Assembly (NCBI RefSeq): GCF_000165425.1 | Contig: NW_001799610.1 | Location: 259,146-323,145, forward strand | Direction: 5' to 3' | Length of the DNA: 64,000 nucleotides | From: Paramecium tetraurelia | Taxonomy: Eukaryota > Ciliophora > Oligohymenophorea > Peniculida > Parameciidae | Shown here: positions 25,701 through 37,914 of the stretch, in pieces | Position numbering within the stretch: position 1 is the first letter of the stretch | Layout of the letters: each line of letters opens with the position of its first letter | The notes under the pieces: model-generated | The model's database searches: none | Seen by the model: the letters and a program-made list of their open reading frames with translations, nothing else | Told to the model about the DNA's origin: nothing | Position numbers and translations under genes: made by a program

Positions 25701-26699
25701 GAACTATGTGCCCAATATGCTCCCATTGCATTTTATCAAATCCTATACATCATAGATGTAAACATAACCCTTCTCACTTGCAACAGTCAAATAGTTTACA
25801 TTTTCCGAATTACTTTGATAAAACACCAAAACTAATATTGGATCATCTTACGCTTCCTATTTGAATACAGTATATATGTACTTTCAATGCTGCAACAGGC
25901 TTACCAATCTAAATATCCCAAACTATCACCAGACCATCATTACTACAAGATGCCAAATATTTGTTACAATAACTAATATCCATTGAATTTATTGCCATTG
26001 TGTGACCTTTTAATGATTGCAATAACAACCCATTGGATGCTGACCATATCTTTATCAATCCTAAATCGTCTCCAGTCAACAATAACTAACCAGTTCTAAA
26101 TAGTCTACATATCATGTTTTACCTGTCATATATTACATTGTACACTGGTATGTATGGATCTTCCTGATCTTAATTGTCTGGATGAAGGGCATGGCCGAAA
26201 CAAGTCTTTAATTTTCTCATGTACTCAACTGGTGATATATACTCTTGGCGCACACTTCGACCACCATTTAATTATTAAAGTGATTATGATTTGTTCTTTA
26301 TGTGTTCAAATCTTGATTGCCTTTTGGGCTCAGGTGTCTCGCGAGCTATATATTATTGAAGCATCTTTTGGATAACACGTTCATTAGAGGGACTCAATTT
26401 TGTAGAGATTAAATTTTTAAGATTCAAATCTAGACAGATGCATCATAAATTAAAGTACCATTAGCCTGTAGAATATGCCCACGCTTATGGCCATTCTTTT
26501 GATTGAAGAAATTCTCCAATCCCTCTAGAAGATGTTTTTCACATTGAAGCTCGTGCAAGTGATTCAGGATCATTTAGGCACAGATTCTCTGCTGCTGACT
26601 CTCTAAAATGGTTGACTTTTGCAGCTTCTTTGTGTAGTATGATATCAATCGTGCTTCTATCAACTTTTTTCCTTGGTTCTCTTCAAAGCTGTTTTACAT
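22725..26699 (-). CDS. WD40-bromodomain protein (BRWD/PHIP type)
   Basis: Predicted 1306 aa. An N-terminal helical region (about 190 aa) precedes a WD40 propeller of about 8 blades, e.g. GDDLGLIKIWSASNG, SNDGLVIVWDI, ASFDGSARLWKW and ADENGLIILWNV. After an acidic/basic linker comes a Cys/His cluster (CTRCRILMDNVVRCPECKSA, FHQECSE, CINC) resembling a PHD/RING-like zinc finger. At the C-terminus is a bromodomain-like helical bundle whose signature is DQILNDVERIRSNAYVFNPS, with the acetyl-lysine-contacting Asn. This order matches BRWD1-3/PHIP, chromatin readers also linked to CRL4 ubiquitin ligases. Two introns (25 and 29 nt) restore frame and the spliced length is divisible by three. The zinc cluster between WD40 and bromodomain is not part of the animal proteins as I know them. 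Confidence 0.88.
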
Positions 26700-26864
26700 T
26701 CCTAAAATGCATAATTCTTACAAAAACTAATACCTTATTCTAGTATAAAAAATTAGAGGCTTTAAATATGATATTTTAATCAATTATTTAATCATCGATG
26801 TAGGGGGTTTAAATACAAATAGGAATGGTTCCTAACTAGATTGGAAATCACTAACATAATAGCA

Positions 26865-27397
26865 TCAAAAACAAAAAAAACACAAATCAGAAAAATAGAA
26901 CATTTCTATGCCGCCTTAATTAGATAATTTTTTATAATGTATTAACTTTATAAATTATAATTAATTTACCAATAACACTCTATTTCTCTCCTCTAAACCC
27001 TTTGATTTCAATGAGTTCACCCTTAATTCCTTATTATCTACCACAAACGCTTATTTTACACCAAATTAAAAGTTGATCATTACCTTTATATTTTCTTGTT
27101 ATTTCGCTTTAAAATCTCTCAATATGCTTATAAATATCATAATTTTCATGTGACAACAAACTCCTACATTATCTGTCCAATTAAGAAAATCTTTGATCTA
27201 AATCTCCAGTGAATCTAAGACTAATAAGTATTTGAACTTTGGCATCCTTTTATTCTCACTAAAAAGTGTTTCTTATGGGCTTTAGAGATGAGAATAATAT
27301 ATTTTTGTTAGAACTAAAACTTATTCTCTTTATGATATTAAGGAATTAATTTAATTTATAAGAAGTTTGATAAAATAGTTTGGAATTGTTTTTTCAT
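26865..27397 (-). CDS. Possible small gene, 169 aa, unrecognised
   Basis: Candidate model: ATG 27397 (MKKQFQTILSNFLQ), one 23-nt intron (GTTCAA...TAG, near 27212-27234), then an open frame with protein-like text such as QAFVVDNKELRVNSLKSKGL to TGA 26865. The spliced length is a multiple of three. However, other frames in the same stretch also read plausibly (SHENYDIYKHIERFQSEI), so the structure is ambiguous and it could be a decaying gene. No family recognised. It sits 165 bp upstream of the BRWD-type gene on the same strand. Confidence 0.35.
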
Positions 27398-28158
27398 TAT
27401 CTAAAATATCAAGATAATCAATAATGAGATGACACGTAACGCTTAACAGCATCATCATTTTGAGGTTATGTATATATTATTAAATAAATATTCTCTATTT
27501 AACCAAATATGAAATGAAATAACATCATCAATTCAATTATGATACAACAACGACAAGAAGCAATTGCAATATAGCTTATCTGTCAAAAATGTGAAACTTA
27601 ATTTATATAAGATCTTATATAAAATATATGAAAAATTTGACGAAATTATTGAAATAATGAATATCAACATTATCCTTGAAACTGTCTTTTTTAATTGTGA
27701 AAATAAACAGTTATATATTAAATAATAATGTAATTCAGCTATTATGATATAATTTATTTATTGATTTAGTATGTAGTATTAGTTTGATTTTCAAACTAAA
27801 ATAATTAATATATTTTGAAAACAGCTTCATAGTTCTTCACTTAAGCCATATTAGTTTCATATCTAAATATATCTTTTTATAAGGTAGTTATTTTTCATTA
27901 TTAAAATAAATACTAGAAATGTAATATATTCTAATCTCCTTAACAACCTTTAGATCTTCTTCTTGATGTTGCTCAAAGAAATCATGAATAATCTAATTTT
28001 TTTTGTCATTTCTTCTGGTAAAGTTGTCAATAAATAATAGATAAAATGCTCAAGAGAATTTCCTTGGCCTTTTAGTAAGAAATGATTTGATTAAACTTTT
28101 CTTATTCTTATTAATTCACTTATAAAAATAAATAAATAGAATCAAAATTACATATTAT
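27398..28158. other. AT-rich region with disconnected coding-like fragments
   Basis: On the minus strand near 27860-28120 two protein-like fragments (LEHFIYYLLTTLPEEMTKK and IIHDFFEQHQEEDLKVVKEI) lie in different frames. They are separated by an A8 run and there is no intron between them. This looks like a gene remnant, but no start, end or homology can be assigned. Confidence 0.35.
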
Positions 28159-28588
28159 TCAGTAAAATTCAAGGCTTAGCTTTGCTTCTAATCTTAATAT
28201 CACTTCTCCAGTTTTGAACTTTTGTATATTCTGCAATCAAAGTTTTATAACCGATCCATATAAAGAAAAACTCTTTGAAATTTTGATCACTTTCCATCTA
28301 AAACTAAAATATTTAACATAAGAATAAGCTTGAGTATTTCAAATGCAACCAAAAAAGAACAAATACAGTAGTACTTTTTCTGGCTATTTAAATTCGGATC
28401 TTTACTAAAAACTGAATTTGTAACTCTTATTAGTGTTTCTATATTAAAGTCACATTCTCTATTAACCTTAATATTAACACTATGATTAAATTATCGAATA
28501 AATGATTATTGATTTTCTCAAACCAAAGTTTATGAAGTGTTTCTGAGATGGAAAAATAAGCTCTATATGTATTTTCAATCCTCTCCAT
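28159..28588 (-). CDS. Possible small gene, 122 aa, unrecognised
   Basis: Candidate model from ATG 28588 (MERIENTYRAYFSISETLH) with three very short introns (20, 20 and 21 nt, each beginning GTT rather than GTA). It ends at TGA 28159 with EVILRLEAKLSLEFY. The spliced length is divisible by three and the exon text is protein-like (CDFNIETLIRVTNSVFSKDP). The GTT donors and multiple tiny exons make this uncertain; a pseudogene is equally possible. It loosely resembles the fragment at 34776-35120 by eye. Confidence 0.35.
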
Positions 28589-29355
28589 TATCCCTTATTC
28601 TTTTATATTTCTATTAAAGATAGAGAGGTATTAGGTTGCTTTTAATATAAGTATTAAGCAATTAATTTGATATTTATTTAATTAATTCTTTTATTGCAAA
28701 ATATTCAATATAATCGCAATATTAGCCATTAATATAATGACATTAATAAGGTTCAAATAGAATATAATTTTGATGTATTATTTTACTTAATGAGAAATTT
28801 AACAAAAACCTTTTAAATTCTAAGGGATAATATCATAAGGTTATTAGTTTCAATTTTATCAATCAAAATTTTGTGTTAAAATATATTTTGAGGCTTACAA
28901 TTCTCAAAAATAATATATTTCGAAACTTACTTTTTTTCTAATTCTCTTCAATCTTTAACTTTCATTAAAAATACGTAAAATTAAATATTTTTATATAGGA
29001 AGATTTAAATGATTACTAAATTTACTCTAAATTAAACGGATCAAATTTGTGTTAAATTTCTTAAAATTGCTAAGTCCTCTTAATAAAAAGCGAAATGTTA
29101 AACTAATTGATAAAATTATCTGATTGATTTATTTTAATTTAATTTAAACGAAATCTATATAATAATGATATCATGGTATTTATAATTTAATAAATTATGC
29201 TTAAATAAATTAAAACTAAAAAGGGGCTTATGTAAAATAATTAATTTGGATTGACTTGTCGAAAGTATCCAACTGACTAAATTACAGTTTATAGATTTAT
29301 TTGAATATTGCTCAAATAGTTTAAAATAAATTGATAAATATCAATAATTTTTATT
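28589..29355. other. Intergenic, AT-rich
   Basis: About 770 nt between the possible small gene (minus) and the coiled-coil gene (plus), so it should hold divergent promoters. No coding frame or RNA structure recognised. Confidence 0.45.
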
Positions 29356-31406
29356 ATGTTAAATAAAAACGGAACATACTCAAAGTCAAAATTTAGTTCA
29401 GCAAAGAGTATCCAAAGTATAGATAACAGAGTGAGATACTCTTAAGCTCCTGAGGAATTGGGAAAAAGAGCCAAATTACCACTTGATATTACAGTGTTTG
29501 TAATGGCAGTAGAGGTTGAGAGATTACAAAGGGAAAATGCGTAATTGAAATCAGAGCTACAACTAAATAGTGACTCTAATTTGGATAGAGTTTAATATGA
29601 GAGTTAGATAAGGGATTTGATGGAAAAAATTAGAGTGTAAAACAAGTAATCATTTATAGTGATTTTCATCATTAGTTCATAGAGTAATCTATTGGTCGAC
29701 ATTGAAAAGTTACAACGGAAAGTATAGGATTAGGAAGATCAACTTAGAAGATAATAGTAATCATAAAAAGAATGTGATCCAAATTTGAGAACTAAATTGA
29801 CTTAAGCAGAACTCCAATTAGCAGCATTTTAGAAGTAGCTTAACTAATAAGTGAATCTATTTGGTGGGCAAAGTGCAGATTAAATAATGAGAGAGTTAGA
29901 AGAATTGAGGAGAAAGAAATCGTAATTCGAGGATTTTTCAAGATAAATCAATGGAAGGAATGTCAGTAATAAAAGTAAATTAAAATAGATGAATTGCTGA
30001 GAGAATTAGATGATTTAAGGAGGAAATAGACATCCTTTGAAGATACCAGTGTATTAAGATAATAATTACTTTAATCTCAAAATCGTGTTAAGTAATTGGA
30101 GTAAAAACTATCAGAGATGGATTAGTATATAACATAAATAGAATCTGATTTGAATAGATTCGAATTTGAGAATCAGAGATTAACAATAAGTATGTCTTCA
30201 AAGATTTAGAGTGAGAATAATGAAGCCACCTTATTAAGGAATGAAATTGTTAAACTAAATAATGAAATAACTAAATTATGGTCAGACAATGAGACTCTAG
30301 TCCTTGAAATTGATTAATTATAAACGAAACTCAGATCCTTTAGTGAAGATGAAGTGAGGAGATTGAGAAATGAAATGTCCCGATTATAAGAGTAGAATAA
30401 TCACTTACAATCTTAAAACCAATCATTGATGTCAGAAATATCTCGACTTAATATGACAATGGAACAAAGTCAGTATGCAATTAGTGATGCAAATAAATAG
30501 AAATATATCTTTGAAGAATATAAGGAAAAGATAAGACAATTTGAATTGAAATTTTAAGAATTGCAAATGCAAAATGAGAGATTAAGATAATAAGATCATA
30601 AAGTGGCTGTTTTAACAACTGAAATTGAAAGATTAAATAATTTAATAAAATAATTAAATACAGATGCAGATGATTGGAAATAAAAGTATTAAAGAATAGA
30701 ATTGGCATTGATGGATTATAGGCAAATAGAAAAAACCAACAGAGATGCTGTTACTAAAAATGAACTACTTCTAGATGAAATTGAAAGATTAAAGAAAATA
30801 TTAGAATAAAAGCAATATGACATGGATCAAATAATCAAACGAAATGATCTCATTCAATCTCAAATAAGTACTTATCAAGTTAATGCCAGTGCAAGTGTCA
30901 GCAGAATCTAAGAGTATGAATCGACACAAAGAGAAACTTCTACAATTCTATAAGATAATGAAAGATTAAATAGATAACTCTAACAATATTAATAATAGAT
31001 TTCTACTCTCCAAATTCAAGTCTAGGAATAGACTACTAAGAATCAATAATTAATTACTTAATAGTAATAGAGCTACTTGATAAATAACAATAGTGCAGAA
31101 ATTGATAAATTGAAAAGATAGATTCATGAATATGAAAATAAGATTGCCATGTTATCTCTTGAGCTTTCAAGAATTAGAAACACTAAATAGAATTCAAATT
31201 CATTTGATAAATCTGATAAGGTTATGGAACTCTTATCCATAATTGTCATAATGTCTGCTGAATTGGATAATCTCAGAGGAATTACTTACGAAAAAAGCAC
31301 GGTGTAATCACAGAGATTGCAAGACAATACTTCACAATCTGTCCGCTCTCAATCAATCAATAATTAATAGGCTAATTATTCATACAGTAATTGGAAACAG
31401 AAATGA
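29356..31406 (+). CDS. Coiled-coil protein, about 667 aa
   Basis: ATG 29356 (MLNKNGTYSKSKFSSAKSI) opens a protein that from about residue 45 to 620 is an almost continuous coiled coil, with recurring units such as EIERLN, LRNEMSRLQ and MRELEELRRKK. A 23-nt intron near 29955-29977 is required for frame. A 24-nt segment (about 29659-29682, GTG...TAG) interrupts the coiled coil with a hydrophobic string and is probably a second intron. The spliced length is a multiple of three either way. A short non-helical head and a Ser/Asn-rich tail flank the rod, as in cytoskeletal or basal-body structural proteins. No specific family could be named. Confidence 0.8.
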
Positions 31407-31624
31407 GTGATATATATATATATAATTAATTTATTTTAGTCAGCGCTGTGGAGTGAAGAATCGTTAATCATTTCTCTAACTCCTTTTCATCATATATTAG
31501 GTGAAGGTAAGGATCACCTACTGATGATTAAGATTATCATTAATAATAAACCACTATATAAATTGATATTAAAACCATGATTTTATGGGTTTAATAACAA
31601 CATCTTAATTTCATTAATTATATT

Positions 31625-31828
31625 ATGGACTATTTGAGCGAAGTATTTAAAAACATAGAAGTATATCAGAATGGGCAACTTATCTATTATCAGCATAAAC
31701 AACCAGAGAAGGAAGAAAATTAGATGATGGATGACCTGATTGCTAAATTTGATTTCAGTTTGCATTAATCTAACTCAAAAAATCAAATCATTGATCAATT
31801 TTCATAAATGAACTTCCAAGACAACTGA
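31625..31828 (+). CDS. Small acidic protein, 67 aa
   Basis: A single code-6 frame from ATG 31625 (MDYLSEVFKNIEVYQNGQ) to TGA 31826, hydrophilic, with Asp/Glu and Gln enrichment and no motif. It fits in the gap between the coiled-coil gene (ends 31406) and the convergent histidine kinase 2 (ends 31856). Composition matches real neighbours, and there is no hydrophobic chance-frame look. Short length keeps confidence moderate; an upstream exon cannot be excluded. Confidence 0.5.
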
Positions 31829-31855
31829 AATTTAGATTTAATTAATAATTATAAA

Positions 31856-34380
31856 TCAATGTTCATTTTCAAGCTAAAAAAAAACTTCTGCTATAACTTC
31901 CAATTTAATTGGTTTTGGTATAAAAGCATCAAATCCAAGCTTTTCACATTTTTCCTACTCAACCTCGTCATCAAAGCCAGATAAGGCAACCAATTTTACA
32001 TCATCGATCTCTCTATTATTGATCTAATAATAATTTGCATTTATTTACCATTGTTCTAATGTTTTATGCTGCTTACCATCCATTTAAAATGGGCATATAT
32101 AAATCCATAAACACGTATTTGATATTCAAGTTCTTTTGGTTTTATAAGAGCTAACTTATAATAATAAAATTACTTTGTTTATAGCTTGTTATCCATTATA
32201 GGCTTCAATAATTACCAAATCGGATATCAGATCTTAAAGTAAAGTCTTAAACGCTATCAAGTTGAAAATTTGATCATCCACTAATAGAATTCCGAACTTT
32301 TTATTTTACAACACTTATTTTAACCTTTACTTTGGATCTTAGACTTCTTGTGAATCCTCCTTCTATAAAGATTTTTGAAGAAATAACTTTTAGCCCAAAG
32401 ATTAAAATTAAATGATATTCCTTCTTTTTGTTTGATCGACATCCTCTGAAGATGGTTCATTTAAGTCAAGTTCAGTTTTCTCCTAAGGTTTTGTATAAAT
32501 CCTTAGAAGAGAAGATCTCACAATCACTTAATGTGTATCCTTTCCATTCAAGGAATCGTCATGCTATTAAATGCTAAGATGCTAAGAGGAGTGCTCCTAC
32601 TTAAAACAACTGATATAATTAGCAGATTTAATAGAATTATTATCTTGCAATTTTGCATAAATCTAAAACGACATTTTAGTTCCCACGTTCTATTCACTCC
32701 AAAGATCTATCGATTCAGATGGACCCAATAGACCAACTAAGTTTTTACACACCATCAACCCAATACCAGTTCCACTTTTATTCTCAATCTTTTAATTTGA
32801 AAAAGTTGCAAACAAATTAAATAGTTGTGGTTTAATATTATCTGGTATTCCGCAACCAGTATCTTCTACAGATATAGAATAAATTAATTTGTTTACAGAA
32901 CTCTATTAATATCTTCCTTGTAAGCTTTTTCTAATTTATTAAATTGTTTAATCTCCCACTTAATACTGTATGTTCCTAGAGGTATTACTTCTTTTAATAT
33001 TTTATGATTTATCAGTATTGAGCGAAGATACAGTGATAGTAATACTGCCTTGTTCTGTAAATTTCAATGAATTTGATAAAAAATTCATTATTATTTGTTT
33101 AATTCTATTAGGATCTGAACGAATTTGATAAGAGGGAATATCATAGTATGTTTTAATTTCAACTCCCTTTTATTCTGCTTGAATTGAACACATCTCAATA
33201 ACCTCATCAATTATTTCATTGATATAAAAATCAGTTAAGCATAATCTTAACTTTTTTTTTTGAATTCTTGCATAATCTTAAATATCATATATCATATAGA
33301 GCATTAAGTATACATTTTTCTTAATGATATTATGATAATATTTTTCTATTTATGTAATTTCACTTTTACAATCAAGGGTCTCCAAAATGGAGACAATTCC
33401 ATTGATTGGAGTTTTAAAATCATGAAACACAGTTGCTAGAATGAGATCTTTATTTTCACTTATTTATAATTATTCATTTAATTGCTATTATAAATTATCC
33501 AACTATTTATCGATCTCTTTGCTCTAGAGTATTATCATAAAGGCTTATTTTCGAAACCATAAACAATGATTTAAACTAATTTTCAATCTCCTTTTCTTTA
33601 ATTAGACTAAACTAATAGTTCTTTAACTTTAACTTTTAATCAATAGTTCTTCTATTATTTTAGATTTTTAATTTTTAGGGGTTTCCTCACTCATAATAAT
33701 GGAGGGTTTAGAATACAATTGATTTTTTGGAGTTTCAATAATAATTTCATGCTGATTTTTATGTTCTCGCTCTTCATTGAATTCATCCTCAGGATATTCA
33801 AATTATTCTGAGAATTTCTTTAATAAGGGACTCTGAGAAAAATACTGGCAATTGTCCATAATTTCAGAAAATAGATTCTTGAAGTTTTGACGAGCACTAT
33901 ATATCTGAGGGAAGAAACTATCAATGATACTTTATAATTTGACTTTGTTTTCAGAGTAAAAACAATGGAGACATCTTATAAATTCATCTGAATGAGGGAT
34001 GTCAAATTTAAATTCAGTTTCCAAATTTTTGGTGTGATAGAGAGGCTTATGTGTTTGTTTGTCAATTACCAGTATTGAAGTAGGCAAGGCTTCCTTAAAC
34101 AATTCCAAAAGATCATTAGCATCTTCTCGTTCTTAAATCTAAAGCTATGTTTGATTTTACAATAATGATTGGTGCAAAGACAATCCCAATGTATGACATT
34201 GCATACTAGTACTCATCAAATCTTACTATCAAATATGTAAGGCCGATGAAGAAGATTAGCGATTAGAGTATTTATATTTACAGAATCTAGAGTAAGGCAA
34301 AGAGTTTAAGTAAAATGTAAATGAAAGATCCCTTAGTATAATTTAAGAGTAAATACTTCATGTGCACTTTCTTTCAGCAT
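31856..34380 (-). CDS. Hybrid sensor histidine kinase 2
   Basis: About 809 aa. A short N-terminal exon (MLKESAHE) is joined by a 25-nt intron ending AAG to membrane segments (SLIFFIGLTYLIVRF and MSYIGIVFAPIII). Then comes a sensor/linker region of about 250 residues. The phospho-acceptor helix is TVFHDFKTPINGI (His retained, Phe before it). The ATPase has NFLSNSLKFTEQG (N box), VEDTGCGIPD (G1) and GTGIGLMVC (G2). The receiver carries LLVDDQ, phospho-Asp in YVFMDLYMPILNG, Ser in VALSGFDD and Lys in IPKPIK. All relay residues are present, so a complete hybrid kinase is predicted. Four introns (25, 22, 23 and 25 nt) restore frame and the spliced length is divisible by three. The H box HDFKTP departs from the more usual HELRTP. 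Confidence 0.88.
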
Positions 34381-34775
34381 CTCAATCTCAATTATAATCA
34401 CAATCATTTAAGTTACTGCTAAATAATAATCGTTTGTTTAACTGATGAACTTTTATCTCCATTCCAAAATCAAAAATATTACGGAGAATAGTAAATCTAA
34501 TAACATAAACAATCCAGAATTCAAACTAGTAATTGTTTGTGTTAGACCCAAAATCAAAATAATCAGTGAAGCAATAATATTGCATAAAGTAAATTTTTGT
34601 TATCCTCCTATTTTCATAGTATCGGAATAGAATGATAAAAATAAATAATGATGATTATTACTTTTAAATTTCATATTTTAGGATATAATAAAATCAAATA
34701 AAAATATTAATATTAATTAGAACATACTCTAAATAAAAATTGTTTAACCTTTCAAATTTTGCAGATAAATATTCT
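34381..34775. other. Intergenic
   Basis: About 395 nt upstream of histidine kinase 2. One 61-residue plus-strand frame (34445-34630) has unbiased composition and is probably not coding. Nothing else seen. Confidence 0.4.
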
Positions 34776-35120
34776 TCATCTGTTTCTTGGCTTTAAAATT
34801 GTTTTTATTTTTAGCATAAACTCCCTTTCATCTAATTTAATTTCATTATAAAGATCAACCCAATACTTCTCTATGATAATTACCTTAGCCAAATGTCCAA
34901 TCAACTCACCTGACCAATTTTAACAGCATAAATTTAAGGTTTTAGCATAATCAAATTCAAAATAGAAATAGTTACAAAAGTCTGGTTCATCCCCAAATAT
35001 TTTACTTATCGCTCTTCTAATAATCAAAATATATTTGAAGCAGCAAATATACTACATCTTATGATAAGGATTAAACTATATATCAACGATAAAAAATAAT
35101 TTTGCTTTTCAAGAATACCT
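34776..35120 (-). pseudogene. Fragment of an unrecognised gene
   Basis: One open minus-strand stretch ending at TGA 34776 reads like a real protein (ISKIFGDEPDFCNYFYFEFD, then IEKYWVDLYNEIKLDERE). Upstream, coding-like pieces in other frames (NLNNLFAKLRKVFLKSK) cannot be joined by a normal micro-intron, and no convincing start codon exists. It is therefore scored as a remnant. By eye it shares a loose pattern (IIR..S.F..DP) with the possible gene at 28159-28588, which I cannot test. Confidence 0.4.
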
Positions 35121-35608
35121 TTCTTAACTTTGCAAATAAGTTATTCAAGTTTCTAGATACATTCAAATCTAATTGTTACTCAACTTTATATTCATATTAG
35201 ATATACGGTAAAATTCAGACTAATAATAAAGAGAGGTCATTTCATTTCTAAATTTGGGCTTTATTTATCAATTGATATTATATATATTATAATCGCTAAA
35301 TTCTTTGTGAATTTGCTATTTCGATAATTTCTCAAAAAAATTGATACGATAGAAATTATTTGAGTTTGCTTTTCAAATGCTGTTTTCCTAAATTGATAAA
35401 TTATTTCTTTATCCACATTTACATAGTGTGAATATCATTCTTTCTACTAAATCATAAAAATGCAAACTTGATATAATTCATTAAAAATTCAAGAAGATCC
35501 CTATAAATCATATTGCAACTAATATCTACGAAATGATAGTCTAAAATTTGGAAGTAAAGTTTTATGAATCACTTTTTCATGATAGCAGCTACAAACTTAA
35601 ACTAGGAG

Positions 35609-35628
35609 ACTCGCTTATGAAAGCGAGT
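35609..35628. repeat. GC-rich perfect hairpin in AT-rich spacer
   Basis: ACTCGCTT at 35609-35616 and AAGCGAGT at 35621-35628 are perfect reverse complements around a four-base loop (ATGA). An alternative pairing uses GACT/AGTC just outside. The element stands out from the surrounding AT-rich spacer. It may be part of a small RNA or a terminator-like structure; function is unknown. Confidence 0.5.
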
Positions 35629-35748
35629 GAGTCCCAATGAATTATCATTTAGTAAACCAAATTTTTTATTACTATAAATTATATAAATTAATGTGAATTT
35701 AGAACTGAAAATCGAAAGAGAGTTTAATATTCATTGTTATTTGCAAAA

Positions 35749-36672
35749 ATGAAAAAAGAAGTTGATGAAACCTGTCTTTTCAATACCTTCATTAAAGTTT
35801 TGTTAATGATGCTAAAGATACGAAAATAGGAGCCTATGGGGTTGTGAGAAAAGTATTTGATAAATAACGATCTAAATCAGTAGGCCTAAAGGGAATTAAG
35901 CTTAATGATGAAGGTGTTCCTAATAAAACTATGAGAGAAAAAGGTATATTATAAATGTTAAAACATCCAAATATTGTAAAGTAATTTTTAATTTTAATAA
36001 AGTTTGATTGAAGACAAAGTATTTTATTGAACAAAAGAAGATATTCCTTGTTTTCGAATTGATACAATATGATCTTAGAAAAAAATTTAAATGAAAATAA
36101 ATTAATAGATTTAAATTGGATAAAGCGAATCATAAATCACATAATTTTAGGTTTATCGTATTGTCATGGTAAAAGAGTTTTACATAGAGATCTTTAACCA
36201 GAGAACTTTTTATTAAATGGGATGACAGTAAAATTGCAAACTTTGGACTGTCTAAAGTGTTTCCAATTTCAATCAAAAAATTTCCATCAGAAGTTTGTAT
36301 ATAGTATAGAGCCTCAGAAATCCTACTTGGAGATGATAATGAAGTAACTAGTGCTGATATTTGGGCTATTGGTTGCATAATAGCTGAATGTTTAAATAGA
36401 TAACCACTCTTTAGAGGGGATGGCTAAATTTTTATGTCATTTAACATGGAAGTAGCGTATGCAATATTATGTTTAAGTTTCTTGGAACTCCATCTAATGA
36501 TAACTATTTTGGATAATCTAAAATTCCACATTTCAGGTTGAATTTTTCAAAATTTAGAGCCGAAAATCTGACTTCAATTAAACCAATATTTGATAGAATT
36601 TAATATGATGAATTTTAAGAATAGAAAATTTTTAAATATTTTTTATCTAGAATTCGCAACTTTAAATATTGA
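35749..36672 (+). pseudogene. Decayed cyclin-dependent kinase (CDK/CDC2-like)
   Basis: Kinase text is recognisable in order: KIGAYGVVRKVF (glycine loop with the first GE lost), GLKGIKLNDEGVPNKTMREK (the PSTAIRE-helix region of CDKs), [66 protein letters not shown] and FLGTPSNDNYFG. Some frame changes fit micro-introns (22, 19 and 26 nt). Two do not: an A7 run near 36080 and the join near 36220 have no GT...AG between frames, so they are real indels. Key residues are also changed: HRDLQPEN instead of HRDLKPEN and NFG instead of DFG. It is therefore a pseudogene of a CDK, probably a lost duplicate. Confidence 0.8.
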
Positions 36673-37144
36673 AAGCAAAATTAGTGTTTTTTCTTTGAAA
36701 TTAATTTTGAATCATTCCAATTCAATATTGAAAAATATAAGAAAATACTGTCTCAAAACTCTAATTTTTTAATTTTTTAGTGATTAATATGTTTATAAAT
36801 AATGTATTTTTAATAATTTTTAATGTTATTCCATATTTTGAAAGATTTATTAGAATATTATTGAAAAATACTAACTCAGAAAGAATGAATTCAAATACAT
36901 TATTGAATTATTTTGTATTATTCCTTTCAAATGGATCAGCATTTAATAATCAAATAGGAATAAACTAAATGATGAAATAAATTTATGTTGAAAAAAAATA
37001 ATATAGGCAATTTTGACATTAGATTTGTGTAATGGTTAAATGTAATCAACATAATTATAGAAAATATAAATTTATTATTAATATTATGTATTAAATTATC
37101 TCTTATTTGAAGATGATAAAAATATAATTTATATTAATATAAAA
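36673..37144. other. Intergenic, AT-rich
   Basis: About 470 nt with only hydrophobic chance frames (for example 36780-36968). No gene or RNA recognised. Confidence 0.45.
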
Positions 37145-37914
37145 ATGGCCCTAATTCATAATCAAAATGATATGCAAAATATGTTTAGCAAGGCAGGAAA
37201 GATTGCTTCAGAGAAATATATTATATTTAAAGAAAAGAAAAATTTAAAAAATAAACCCAGGTATTTTAATGGGAAATCTTAATCTGTTGCGTCTTCGGAA
37301 TATGTGAATCAACAAGCTAATAAGAAAAATGCTAGAAATATCAAGCAAAAATAATAATAAAAGTAAATTACAGAAGCAGAAAAACAATTGTCAAGAGATT
37401 AAATAATTATTTATAAAAAGGAATAATTTGCAACAGATTATCAACCAAATTTTGAGTTTGGTAAAAAGTATATGAATGGATCTATAAATAGATAATTACT
37501 GAGGAGCACCATTCGATAAATTAAAGAAGAGAAAGGATATAATGACCAAAAAACCTCCTTATAATTACGAAACCTATTTTGAATATGATGTCTATTTAAA
37601 GGATCTAAATAGTAAACTTTTTAGAAATCCTACAGCTCCAAATTTTAAATAAATGTTGGATAAAGTGTAAGATGGAAAATCCCTTTTATTAAGTTTTATG
37701 CAGATAATCATAATTTCGAATTTATAAGAAATATTCAAATACTTGTATGGGCATTACTCATTTACATTGAAAAATGCTTGAAGTTAACAATTTTAGAGAT
37801 GGAAGATTTTAAACTGTTACTTCGAGTTTCTTGCCTAGTAAGGTATTTAGGAAAAGGGAATAGTTGGATGAATCAAGTGAAGAGATTGAATAGATGGAAG
37901 AATAGTAGTTATGA
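37145..37914 (+). pseudogene. Broken gene of unknown family
   Basis: ATG 37145 opens 110 residues of good code-6 protein (KPRYFNGKSQSVASSEYVNQ, then DQIIIYKKEQFATDYQPNFE). Reading then shifts near 37495 into another frame that is equally protein-like (KKPPYNYETYFEYDVYLKDL). There is no GT in the interval, so no intron can explain it. A 29-nt intron near 37668-37696 could explain the next shift, but the last switch (to FRDGRFQTVTSSFLPSKVFR, ending near 37912) again has no good intron. At least one true frameshift makes this a likely pseudogene. No homology recognised. Confidence 0.6.
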
